Positions 24,838 to 32,133 of a stretch of 32,979 nt of DNA are shown one piece after another. The position numbers and the translations under genes are program-made. The notes below the pieces were generated by a model. That model was not told the origin of the DNA. It ran no database searches and worked only from the letters and a program-made list of their open reading frames with translations. Position 1 is the stretch's first letter; each line of letters opens with the position of its first letter. Source of the DNA: Lachnospiraceae bacterium (GTDB lineage Bacteria > Bacillota > Clostridia > Lachnospirales > Lachnospiraceae); NCBI GenBank assembly GCA_024695145.1, contig JAILIS010000045.1:1-32979 (forward strand), written 5' to 3'.

Positions 24838-26186
24838 CAGAGTCTCGCCATAAGTGCTTCTCTTTGCTCCTCAAAACCGGGCTTGCCCAGAAGTGCGAAC
24901 ATGTTCTTCTTATAACTCTCAACGCCGGGCTGGTTGAACGGATTGACCCCGAGCGTATACCCGCTTATGCCGCAGGCAAATTCAAAGAAGTAGAACAACT
25001 GACCAAGACAGAATTCGTTTACCTCAGGTATGTTGATGACGGTATTCGGTACATTTCCGTCGGTGTGCGCAAGGATTGTTCCGTTCATGGCACTCTTGTT
25101 GACAAAATCCACATCTTTTCCGGCAAGATAATTGAGCCCGTCAAGATCCGTCTCCTCTTTGTTGATCGTGATCGTCTCTCTGGAGGTCTCTATGTTGATA
25201 ACGGTCTCAAATATGTTTCTGGATCCGTCCTGGATGAACTGTCCCATTGAATGAAGATCCGTTGTAAGATCAACGCTTGCAGGGAAAATACCCTTCTGAT
25301 CCTTACCCTCCGATTCTCCGTAAAGCTGCTTCCACCATTCTGAAATATAATGAACCGAAGGCTCGTAATTGGCCATAATCTCGATCTGCTTGCCCTTACG
25401 AAGGAGAATGTTCCTGATGGCTGCATATTTGAGTGCATCATTATCTTCAAAAGGAGCCGTGAGTGCCTGTTCTCTGGCTGTCTGCGCTCCCTCCATGAGC
25501 TTTCCTATATCTGCTCCGGATACCGCTATGGGAAGAAGACCTACTGCGGTGAGTACGGAAAAACGTCCACCGACATCATCGGGAACCACAAAGCTTTCAT
25601 ATCCTTCCTCGTTGGCAAGGTTCTTGAGAGAGCCTCTGGCCTTGTCAGTGGTCGCATATATCCTCTTTGCGGCCTCGGTCTTACCGTATTTCTTTTCAAG
25701 CATCTCCTTGAACACACGAAAAGCGATCGCAGGCTCTGTTGTCGTACCGGATTTACTTATCATATTGATGGAAAAATCACGGTCTCCGATAACATCCATA
25801 AGATGCTTTATGTATGTGCTGCTTATGCTGTTTCCGACAAAATATATCTCAGGTGTTCCCCTGAGATCTTTTGGTATGACGTTGTAAAAGCTGTGGCGAA
25901 GAAACTCTATCGCAGCCCTTGCACCGAGATATGATCCGCCTATACCGATAACAAGCAGTACTTCCGAATCGCTCTTGATCTTTTCGGCTGCTTTTAAGAT
26001 CCTGTCAAATTCTTCCTTGTCATAATCCACGGGAAGATCTATCCATCCGAGAAAATCATTTCCCGCACCGCTCTTCGATACAAGAACTTCCCTCGCATTT
26101 TCCACGATATCGCACATGGATGCGATCTCCTGTTCTCCGATAAACTGCATTGCCTTGCTGTAATCGTAAGTGACTTTTGAACTCAT
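24837..26186 (-). CDS. pgi: Glucose-6-phosphate isomerase
   Basis: Glycolytic enzyme interconverting glucose-6-P and fructose-6-P, 449 residues, typical of the Firmicutes type. The phosphosugar-binding signatures are visible: [32 protein letters not shown] and, near residue 200, [22 protein letters not shown]. The region around [12 protein letters not shown] and the late [14 protein letters not shown] complete the family pattern. A ribosome binding site AAGGAG lies about 12 nt before the ATG. It is followed by murG with a 1-nt overlap and preceded by the HIT gene with a 23-nt gap. Confidence 0.97.
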   Translation of the reverse strand: MSSKVTYDYSKAMQFIGEQEIASMCDIVENAREVLVSKSGAGNDFLGWIDLPVDYDKEEFDRILKAAEKIKSDSEVLLVIGIGGSYLGARAAIEFLRHSFYNVIPKDLRGTPEIYFVGNSISSTYIKHLMDVIGDRDFSINMISKSGTTTEPAIAFRVFKEMLEKKYGKTEAAKRIYATTDKARGSLKNLANEEGYESFVVPDDVGGRFSVLTAVGLLPIAVSGADIGKLMEGAQTAREQALTAPFEDNDALKYAAIRNILLRKGKQIEIMANYEPSVHYISEWWKQLYGESEGKDQKGIFPASVDLTTDLHSMGQFIQDGSRNIFETVINIETSRETITINKEETDLDGLNYLAGKDVDFVNKSAMNGTILAHTDGNVPNTVINIPEVNEFCLGQLFYFFEFACGISGYTLGVNPFNQPGVESYKKNMFALLGKPGFEEQREALMARL

Positions 26187-26209
26187 TGTTTTCTGATTCT
26201 CCTTTTTAA

Positions 26210-26617
26210 TTATATGATTTCATTCAAAACGGTTTCTATATCTCCATCCTTTAAAGGCATCGGTTTCATTACAAGATCCTGTCCGTCGTCATTGTATCTG
26301 GGGATCAGGTGCGTATGGAAATGAAATACGGTCTGTCCGGCTACCTTTCCGTTATTCTGTATTATATTAAACCCGTCCCATCCCAGTTTATCCTTCAGCA
26401 GTTTCATCATCTTCCGGGCCAGTGGCATAACCTTTGCTGCAACTTTATCATCAAGCTGCTCAAGGCTGTCAAAATGCTCCTTGGGAACTATCAGGCAGTG
26501 GCCTCGTGTAACCGGAGCCGCATCAAGGAATACACGAAAATCGTCATCCTCATAAATAGTATTTGTGGGAATATCCCCGTTTGCAAGTTTGCAGAATATA
26601 CAGTCATCTTTTTTCAT
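26210..26617 (-). CDS. HIT family protein (histidine triad nucleotide hydrolase)
   Basis: Hint-like nucleotide phosphoramidase/hydrolase, 135 residues. The histidine triad HFHTHLIP is complete near residues 98-105. An N-terminal zinc-ligand-like CIFC pair is present, as are the [17 protein letters not shown] and [17 protein letters not shown] motifs. The ribosome binding site AAGGAG is well placed before the ATG. It lies 19 nt downstream of the flavodoxin-SCP2 gene and upstream of pgi in the same orientation. The natural substrate is not known. Confidence 0.93.
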   Translation of the reverse strand: MKKDDCIFCKLANGDIPTNTIYEDDDFRVFLDAAPVTRGHCLIVPKEHFDSLEQLDDKVAAKVMPLARKMMKLLKDKLGWDGFNIIQNNGKVAGQTVFHFHTHLIPRYNDDGQDLVMKPMPLKDGDIETVLNEII

Positions 26618-26636
26618 TTACATCTCTCCTTACGGC

Positions 26637-27641
26637 TTATTCTGCTACATTTAAGAAAGTGAACACCTGATCCAGTAGCAGCAGTATTCTGAAATCTCCT
26701 TTAACCTGCATGTCTCCGGTCATAAAAGCTCTTTGGAAACTCATCTGTCCGGAGATGATCTGCTCAAGTACATCCGGCTTTATCTTACAGAGGATATCCG
26801 GGGAGTCATGATTTCCGTAATAACACTTAAGCTTGGATTCGACTATCTCCACGATCAGTGATTTTTTACGGTCTTCTATCATAAACTTATATGACGCGTT
26901 GACCATACCTTCCGGGGCAAAATGATCCTCAAAATCCTTTATGAACTGTTTGTTCACATCAACATCTTTCTTCTCCAGCATTCCCTTGAACAGTGACGAC
27001 AGTTCCTGGATATCTTCTTTTTGCTGCTGAACATACTGTTCATCGGATGCATACTTTGAGAGCTGCTCCGTTTCCTTCGGGGTGAGCGGGATGATCTTGG
27101 TACCCCCCACTATCTGTTTGACCACCTGATTGCTCGAAGGAAGTGAATGCATCTTCTGTGATATGGTCCTGTAGAGATTCTCGGTCTTCTTTTCTATTAT
27201 CCTGACATAATCATTGTTGAGCTCAAAGTTGGTCATGTCCTCCACATAACCGCACAGACCGCTGCACGGAAGTCCTCCGAGGATCTCCCAGGCGATCTGA
27301 AGATTTGTTTTGGCCTCTCTCTCTCCGCTTGTAAGAGACATAACTACCGGACACATATATGTCTTGCTGATCTTCTCCTTGTTACCATATAGCCAGCATG
27401 CATCCAGAAACTGCATCATATAACCTCCGACACCGTACCACTCCACGGTTGTGGCAAGTACGATCCCGTCAGCTTCGTTGATTGATGCCGGAAGCGACGT
27501 TATCTGATTCCGAAGCTCATAAAGAGGAAATCTTTCGACATTGACATTGAGTTCGGTAAGAACTTCCGTCATCTTGTTGATTACAAACAGAGTCGGATCA
27601 TCAAGTATCCCTCTTCCTCCATAGTAAATATTGATCTTCAT
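26637..27641 (-). CDS. Flavodoxin-fold (FMN reductase-like) protein fused to an SCP2 sterol-carrier-like domain
   Basis: Two-domain protein of 334 residues. The N-terminal half (about 1-180) is a flavodoxin/NADPH-dependent FMN-reductase-like fold: an IYYGGRG phosphate-loop-like start, EADGIVLATTVEWYGVGGYMMQFLD and MSLTSGEREAKTN. A linker of charged residues spans about 185-225. The C-terminal part (about 230-334) resembles SCP2/COG3255 lipid-binding domains, with YKFMIEDRKKSLIVEI and GQMSFQRAFMTGDMQVKGD. A redox domain joined to a hydrophobic-ligand-binding domain suggests reduction of, or electron transfer to, a lipid-like substrate, but this is inference. The ATG shares one base with the rhomboid stop codon (TAATG). 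Confidence 0.82.
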   Translation of the reverse strand: MKINIYYGGRGILDDPTLFVINKMTEVLTELNVNVERFPLYELRNQITSLPASINEADGIVLATTVEWYGVGGYMMQFLDACWLYGNKEKISKTYMCPVVMSLTSGEREAKTNLQIAWEILGGLPCSGLCGYVEDMTNFELNNDYVRIIEKKTENLYRTISQKMHSLPSSNQVVKQIVGGTKIIPLTPKETEQLSKYASDEQYVQQQKEDIQELSSLFKGMLEKKDVDVNKQFIKDFEDHFAPEGMVNASYKFMIEDRKKSLIVEIVESKLKCYYGNHDSPDILCKIKPDVLEQIISGQMSFQRAFMTGDMQVKGDFRILLLLDQVFTFLNVAE

Positions 27642-28261
27642 TATAATCCGCTCCTATCGTATTCCGAATAAGATCCTCTTTGATATATCGCCATCGCGAT
27701 CACAAAGCCTCCGGCCAGACCGAAGAAATGAGCCGCCATATCGATGTTTGGAGACGTTGCCCCGCTGTAAAGAGCATAAACTATAAGAACAAACATCTTC
27801 AGAATACTCATATCCTCGAGACGTCCCCTGTTCTTTATAACCATCCATAACAGGGCTCCGATCAGTGCAAAAATGGATCCGGATGCGCCTGCCGATACTA
27901 TTCCCTGGTTGTAGATGAGTGCAAAACCAAAAGATCCGGCACTTCCTATAAGGCCTCCGAAAATATATATCAGGATATATCGTAAAGGCCCGGCAGCTCT
28001 CTCAACATTATCGCCGAGAAACAGAAGGACTGTCATGTTACCGACAAGGTGCATGAATCCGAAGTGCAGGAACATGCACGTAAAGAGCCTGTAGTACTCT
28101 CCTCTTTCCAGGATATATGGTACATACATCGCACCATGCTCAAGCATGAAATCAACATCCTCGGTGGATCCGGCCATTGACATGACAAAAAAAACAAGTA
28201 CGTTGATAATCACCATCGCTGTATTGACCGGTGTAAAATCAGGTCGTCCTTCGTTAATCAT
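27641..28261 (-). CDS. Rhomboid family intramembrane serine protease
   Basis: Membrane protein of 206 residues with about six helices. The catalytic dyad is S127 in GASGSIFALIGAL and H178 in AAHFFGLAGGF. The oxyanion-region motif HLVGN (H71, N75) is also present. Family members cleave transmembrane substrates; the target here is unknown. The first ATG directly follows a near-consensus promoter whose -10 ends 6 nt upstream, and no ribosome binding site exists. Translation must therefore use a leaderless mRNA or begin elsewhere. The stop overlaps the next gene by one base. It lies beside the pilus cluster but has its own promoter. Confidence 0.93.
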   Translation of the reverse strand: MINEGRPDFTPVNTAMVIINVLVFFVMSMAGSTEDVDFMLEHGAMYVPYILERGEYYRLFTCMFLHFGFMHLVGNMTVLLFLGDNVERAAGPLRYILIYIFGGLIGSAGSFGFALIYNQGIVSAGASGSIFALIGALLWMVIKNRGRLEDMSILKMFVLIVYALYSGATSPNIDMAAHFFGLAGGFVIAMAIYQRGSYSEYDRSGL

Positions 28262-28267
28262 AGGGGA

Positions 28268-28296
28268 ATTATATCAAATTGTCGGGATTCTGTTAA
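28268..28296 (-). promoter_or_regulatory. Near-consensus promoter of the rhomboid gene, predicted leaderless
   Basis: On the minus strand TTAACA (28291-28296), 17 nt, then a perfect TATAAT (28268-28273). Only six bases separate the -10 box from the ATG at 28261, so the A of ATG is itself the likely first transcribed base. The -35 box overlaps the stop codon of the TadE-like gene. Confidence 0.7.
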
Positions 28297-28661
28297 TACT
28301 TTGGGCAAAAGTGCTTATACGCCTTTGCCTTATGCGTAAAAGTTTTGGGAAAAAACATCGCTGATGCCTCAACAATCACTTCAACACTCTCATCATCAGA
28401 GCTCACATAAACATCCGTATCCCAATTCATCAGTCTTTTGGAAAGATTGTCATCAATATACTCTTTTGCTGCCGCCTCGGCATCTGTTTCCGAATATGAT
28501 GCTTTTATGCATGCCATCTGACAGACGTATTCCGTGTAACATCTGTCATGACAAAACATGGCAATATAAATAAACAGCACTGTAACCCCCAGTATAATGG
28601 GTATGATAAGTGCCGCTTCAACCGTAAAACTTCCTCTTTTGTTCACTCTACAGTATTTCAT
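28293..28661 (-). CDS. TadE-like pseudopilin
   Basis: Small pilin-like membrane protein, 122 residues, with the TadE signature KRGSFTVEAALIIPIILGV at the N-terminus. The likely prepilin-peptidase cut is after G10, with E15 at +5, followed by one hydrophobic helix (about 15-38). The extracellular part has several Cys residues (HDRC, VCQMAC), suggesting disulfides. In Tad/Flp systems TadE is a minor pilin needed for assembly. It is the last gene of the pilus cluster and overlaps the prepilin peptidase gene by 14 nt. Confidence 0.85.
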   Translation of the reverse strand: MKYCRVNKRGSFTVEAALIIPIILGVTVLFIYIAMFCHDRCYTEYVCQMACIKASYSETDAEAAAKEYIDDNLSKRLMNWDTDVYVSSDDESVEVIVEASAMFFPKTFTHKAKAYKHFCPKY

Positions 28662-29115
28662 CCATCAGTATGACCATAAATCCCGTCATCATAAACGGAG
28701 CAAACGGGACAGTCCTTATACTCTCTCTTTTCTTACATATTATCACAGCTGCGGCATAAAATGCCGCAGCCACCGATCCGATCATGATCACATACAGGCT
28801 CTTCGTCACGCCTATCACAATAAACAGGGCAGCACACAGAAGCGCGTCCCCTTCCCCTATATGATCTTTCAAACTTCCTGTGACCGCGATCAGTATCATT
28901 CCGGCTGATACCGGAAGCAGAATGTACTCAAAAAGAACTTGAGTATCGAAAGCTCCCTCCGCCGTAATATAAGATATCACGGTTATTACTGCCGCCGCAG
29001 CGGAAGGGATCAGAAGAGGAACGATATAAATGTTCCTCTCCTTAATATCCGTAAACGTACATACGGCGAGCATGGCAAGCGCCATCATCTGTCTTATCTG
29101 CCACACCTGCTGCAT
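28648..29115 (-). CDS. Type IV prepilin peptidase, A24 family (TadV/CpaA type)
   Basis: Membrane aspartic protease, 155 residues with about five hydrophobic segments; this is the short form without the methyltransferase domain, as in TadV. The catalytic aspartates are D23 (FTDIKERNIY) and D90 in the GxGD motif (GEGDA). It should process the pilin-like proteins encoded next to it at their Gly-containing sites. The start at 29115 has GGGAG about 10 nt upstream and lies in a 22-nt overlap with the upstream gene; a start at the MM pair (29088) is less well supported. Confidence 0.9.
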   Translation of the reverse strand: MQQVWQIRQMMALAMLAVCTFTDIKERNIYIVPLLIPSAAAAVITVISYITAEGAFDTQVLFEYILLPVSAGMILIAVTGSLKDHIGEGDALLCAALFIVIGVTKSLYVIMIGSVAAAFYAAAVIICKKRESIRTVPFAPFMMTGFMVILMDEIL

Positions 29116-29840
29116 GGTCTTTTATCTCCCACTTCGCTTAATCTCACCGCATATACCGTCCTTTTCAGCCCGCTGCATGTGATACTGTTATGATACCTGT
29201 CACCGTCATCCGTAATATATATCCTTCCGCCGGTAAGGCGGGCATGGCATATCTCACATGCCCTGTAACGTCCCCCGTTCATATTTCTGAGGCTTCCAAC
29301 CTGATTTGGACTTACCTCTTTCACGGAGAGCAAAATGTGACTGCATTCTCTGTCCCTGTGATATACCTCACTGTCATTTGTGATATAAACATATTCATCA
29401 TCCGGATAATAACCTCTCTCATATCCGCACCAGATATGGGTCAGGCATTTCCTGCTGTAGGGAACGCTCAGAACACCAAAGGATCCCGTAAGAGGGACAA
29501 GGTCACATCTGACACTGAGCACAATGTATTCGGGGTCATCAAGATCCGATCCCGACATATCAATTCCGTCTTTACCGTTTTGGATAAATCTCAGATCTTC
29601 CTCCGGAATACTGTCGACAAAATCATCCCGTATCGCGGACAGTGCCTCATTGTGTCCGTCCGAACACTTAACGGCAAGATCTTCCGCGGTGTTTATAAGC
29701 TGCATCTGCATCCTCTGTCCCGCAAGATACATAAGAAGGATTGACACAAGAGCTAAAAGAGCTGTCATGAAAACGGGCAGTATCATCGCAGTCTCTACAG
29801 TCAGACTTCCCTTTTTATATGCCTTCGGGTTCATATTCAT
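29094..29840 (-). CDS. TadE-like pseudopilin with two tandem Ada-type Cys/His modules
   Basis: Protein of 248 residues. The N-terminus KKGSLTVETAMILPVFM is a prepilin-type signal (G11|S12, E16 at +5) with a membrane helix at about 17-42. After a middle region with three Cys, the C-terminal half carries two similar modules. Module 1 (about 150-198) has H161-x4-C166 and C195-x2-C198. Module 2 (about 206-246) has H217-x4-C222 and C243-x2-C246. Each begins with a YIT-(N/D)D strand. This H-x4-C...C-x2-C pattern resembles the small domain found after nucleases and in the Ada N-terminal metal site. Zinc binding and nucleic-acid contact are possible but inferred. It overlaps its neighbours by 26 and 22 nt. 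An alternative start is 29834. Confidence 0.85.
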   Translation of the reverse strand: MNMNPKAYKKGSLTVETAMILPVFMTALLALVSILLMYLAGQRMQMQLINTAEDLAVKCSDGHNEALSAIRDDFVDSIPEEDLRFIQNGKDGIDMSGSDLDDPEYIVLSVRCDLVPLTGSFGVLSVPYSRKCLTHIWCGYERGYYPDDEYVYITNDSEVYHRDRECSHILLSVKEVSPNQVGSLRNMNGGRYRACEICHARLTGGRIYITDDGDRYHNSITCSGLKRTVYAVRLSEVGDKRPCSRCGR

Positions 29841-30621
29841 ATCTTCTGGTCAGATTGTATTCTTTCATTGCATCGCTTTTGACGGTTGCCGAAAAAGTGA
29901 TGTCATAATAACACTCGTTCAGGTCAAATCCCGGACTTCCGTTTTCTCTCATGTATTCGGTTACAAGTATCGAAAACCTTTGAATGAGCACGTCCGTATC
30001 CTCTTTTTCAAGACGCCGGATCAGATACTCCTCATAGCTGCTCTCCGTCGTCTCCATATGATCAAGATGTGCCCACCTGACATTTTCATCATCCGAGGAC
30101 AGTCCGTACAGAAGATACTCTGTTTCACCTCTTCTGACCGAACCTTCCCGTGGTATGTCATCATTTCCGCATACATACAGAAGATACGTCAGAAACTGCG
30201 CCTTCTCTCCCGATATATGCAGCCCCGGATCCGTATTGAGATTCTCTTTCGCATATCTGATCGCACAGTCATATATATACTGTCCGTTGCCCTCTCCCGC
30301 ACTCCGACATTCCGATATACCGGCATGGCACAGTTTATCCCGGCCCATGGAGTTTTCCATGTATGATGAAAAATGATCGGCAATTCTGTTCCTGCCATGA
30401 TCCGCAGTCTTATATGAACTGTCTATCAGAAGTATATGAAACCTTTTGAACAGTTCTCTGTTATATTCCGCAAAACAGGATTTTACCGCATTATCCGCCA
30501 CATAAGCTGCCTCGCTTTTGGATATGCATATCTTCACGGATCTTGCCAGTGTCAGTATGAATCCGGAGAGCACCGACAGCATCAGCACCAGAAAGACCGT
30601 TATCTCTCCCTTCTGTTTCAT
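29815..30621 (-). CDS. Pilus-cluster protein with pilin-like N-terminus (DUF5702/TadG-like)
   Basis: Exported or membrane-anchored protein of 268 residues encoded directly after the Flp-type pilin with a 4-nt ATGA overlap. It begins MKQKGEITVFLVLML. This looks like a prepilin cleavage site (G5|E6), but the conserved Glu at +5 is replaced by Phe. A hydrophobic helix extends to about residue 26. The rest is soluble and probably extracellular, with AAYVADNAVKSCFAEYNRELFKRFH, a segment typical of the clostridial DUF5702 family. The function is unknown; position and architecture suggest a minor component or assembly factor of the Flp/Tad pilus. Confidence 0.78.
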   Translation of the reverse strand: MKQKGEITVFLVLMLSVLSGFILTLARSVKICISKSEAAYVADNAVKSCFAEYNRELFKRFHILLIDSSYKTADHGRNRIADHFSSYMENSMGRDKLCHAGISECRSAGEGNGQYIYDCAIRYAKENLNTDPGLHISGEKAQFLTYLLYVCGNDDIPREGSVRRGETEYLLYGLSSDDENVRWAHLDHMETTESSYEEYLIRRLEKEDTDVLIQRFSILVTEYMRENGSPGFDLNECYYDITFSATVKSDAMKEYNLTRRYEYEPEGI

Positions 30622-30824
30622 ATACCACCCGCATCTTCCGCTATCCTTCCGAAAATGGTGTTTACAAGTGATGTGAGCTGATCCCTGAAGATAACCACCA
30701 GCCCGATGAGTACGACCAGGATCAGTATAACCTCAACAACTCCGATACCCTTATCGTCCTTTGATATGCGCGAAAAGGATGCCTTTACCCTTTCGCAAAC
30801 AGATGTGATTAGATTTAAGATCAT
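30618..30824 (-). CDS. Flp1-like major pilin
   Basis: Short pilin of 68 residues with the Flp1-like signature KDDKGIGVVEVILILVVLIGLVVIF. Cleavage is expected after G26, giving a mature protein starting IGVVE with Glu at +5. A hydrophobic helix (about 29-46) precedes a short tail. It is the first gene of the pilus cluster and has the strongest translation and transcription signals in the window: ribosome binding site AGGAGG 6 nt before the ATG and promoter TTTACA-18-TATAAT. This is what a highly expressed structural subunit should have. Confidence 0.88.
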   Translation of the reverse strand: MILNLITSVCERVKASFSRISKDDKGIGVVEVILILVVLIGLVVIFRDQLTSLVNTIFGRIAEDAGGI

Positions 30825-30877
30825 AAGATACCTCCTGTAAGTGTGTTTGCTGTTTCCGGTTAATCTGTTGAGAACTA

Positions 30878-30925
30878 TGCCGATACGGCACGATCTGTAT
30901 CGTAGAAAACACGATCATGTTTTCT
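30878..30925 (-). other. Structured 5' leader of the pilus operon (two hairpins)
   Basis: Within the roughly 105-nt leader between the promoter and the pilin gene are two perfect hairpins: AGAAAACA/TGTTTTCT with a 6-nt loop (30904-30925), and TGCCG/CGGCA with a 3-nt loop (30878-30890). Neither is followed by a T-tract. No known riboswitch signature is recognised. They may stabilise the pilin mRNA or be regulatory. Confidence 0.55.
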
Positions 30926-30935
30926 GACGGCTCCG

Positions 30936-30965
30936 ATTATAGATCACGTAAGCGCCCTGTGTAAA
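30936..30965 (-). promoter_or_regulatory. Promoter of the Flp/Tad pilus operon
   Basis: On the minus strand TTTACA (30960-30965, 5 of 6), 18 nt, then a perfect TATAAT (30936-30941). The start is expected near 30929, about 105 nt before the pilin ATG. The AEC-gene terminator at 31039-31078 isolates it from upstream transcription. Confidence 0.7.
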
Positions 30966-31038
30966 TACCTTTTTAAAATACTGGCAGTATATACAAATCG
31001 CGGCTGCGCTCTGATTTTTGATCTCTATGAAATCTACA

Positions 31039-31078
31039 CAAAAAAAGAACAAGATCGATGTATTATCGACCTTGTTTT
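31039..31078 (-). terminator. Rho-independent terminator of the AEC transporter gene
   Basis: On the minus strand a 12-bp stem AACAAGGTCGAT/ATCGATCTTGTT (one G-U pair) with a 5-nt loop is followed by a C and seven T residues. It lies about 24 nt after the stop codon. Confidence 0.9.
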
Positions 31079-31101
31079 TCTACATCCGATCCTGTCTTAT
31101 C

Positions 31102-32043
31102 TTACAGGAAGAGCATTACTATCGGTATCGTTACGATGGACAGGACTGTCGTCAGGATAATCCCGGCAGAGATCATGTCCTCTCTGGCCCCGTACTGTTT
31201 GGCCATCATAAGCGGCATGTTTCCCGCAGGCATCGCTGACAGCACCACAAGTGTATACAGTATGAGTTCGTTTTTGATGAACGGTCTCATGATGAAGATC
31301 AGCATCACCGGAACGAGTATCTGTCTGAGGACGACAAAGACATACAGCTTCCACTTCGTAAACACCTGCCTCGGAACCATCTGCGCAACGGATACACCGA
31401 GAACGACCATCGACAGGAACGTCGTACAGTTACCGATATGACCGAGTGTTGATCTTATGGCATCGGGCACCTTAATGTCCAGGAGATAAACGACGACCGT
31501 AATGACAGACAACACGGTTCCGGAATTGATCATATCCTTAAGTGAATGTCCGGCCTTTATATCTTCATCCGGGTGCTGCCCGGCTGCCACATCCCGAAGC
31601 TGTTCGGCACAGTAAGTATAAAGGAGCAGGTTGATGGTAAAACCGCACACCGATACGAATATGAGCGAGCCTGTCCCGAGTACGGCCGCGCAAAACGGTA
31701 TGCCAATAAATCCTACATTTCCGAAAATCGACATCATCCTGTATGAGTATCTCTCATCGCGCTCAACCCCCAGCAAGACCGGGATCAGGTATGATATCGC
31801 TATCAGAATCGCATACATCGCTGCAAATGCCAGGAGTGCTATCCCGACTTCGCCGGCGCTGACTTTTTCTTCTTCCGTAAGTGCCGCGACAAGCAGCATT
31901 ACCGGGTTCGTTATGTTCACGATGATCCACGATAGCTGCTTTGCCGATGAATTGGACAAATGACCTCTTTTGTAGAGATAGACTCCGATAAGAATCAACA
32001 CAAATATGATTATCATTTGTTTCTGTACAATCCAGATGTCCAT
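31102..32043 (-). CDS. AEC (auxin efflux carrier) family transporter
   Basis: Integral membrane protein of 313 residues with about ten hydrophobic segments, matching the AEC family of bacterial permeases that export organic or amino acids. Visible landmarks are the early membrane half ending IVNITNPVMLLVAAL, the GNVGFIGIPFCAAVLG motif, and in the second half VLGVSVAQMVPR and LSAMPAGNMPLMMAKQYG. The substrate is not identifiable. AAAGGA lies 11 nt before the ATG. The gene is monocistronic, flanked by terminators on both sides, and its promoter is partly embedded in the upstream terminator. Confidence 0.92.
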   Translation of the reverse strand: MDIWIVQKQMIIIFVLILIGVYLYKRGHLSNSSAKQLSWIIVNITNPVMLLVAALTEEEKVSAGEVGIALLAFAAMYAILIAISYLIPVLLGVERDERYSYRMMSIFGNVGFIGIPFCAAVLGTGSLIFVSVCGFTINLLLYTYCAEQLRDVAAGQHPDEDIKAGHSLKDMINSGTVLSVITVVVYLLDIKVPDAIRSTLGHIGNCTTFLSMVVLGVSVAQMVPRQVFTKWKLYVFVVLRQILVPVMLIFIMRPFIKNELILYTLVVLSAMPAGNMPLMMAKQYGAREDMISAGIILTTVLSIVTIPIVMLFL

Positions 32044-32065
32044 TTATCGCAAAATCCTTTTTTTG

Positions 32066-32094
32066 ACTATAACAGTTTTCCTTCATTAAAACAA
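32066..32094 (-). promoter_or_regulatory. Promoter of the AEC transporter gene
   Basis: On the minus strand TTGTTT (32089-32094), 17 nt, then TATAGT (32066-32071, 5 of 6). The -35 is built from the T-tract end of the preceding terminator. Confidence 0.45.
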
Positions 32095-32117
32095 GGCCGA
32101 TATATCACCGGCCTTGT
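32086..32117 (-). terminator. Rho-independent terminator of the isomerase-like gene
   Basis: On the minus strand a perfect 9-bp stem ACAAGGCCG/CGGCCTTGT with a 9-nt loop is followed by TTT and an AT-rich stretch. It lies about 16 nt after the stop codon at 32134. Confidence 0.85.
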
Positions 32118-32133
32118 ATAATGCTGTTCCCGA

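Noticed and set aside
30841..30935. c-di-GMP (GEMM) riboswitch in the pilus leader
   Set aside because: The conserved GEMM loop motifs and tetraloop receptor are not present; only two plain hairpins are seen.
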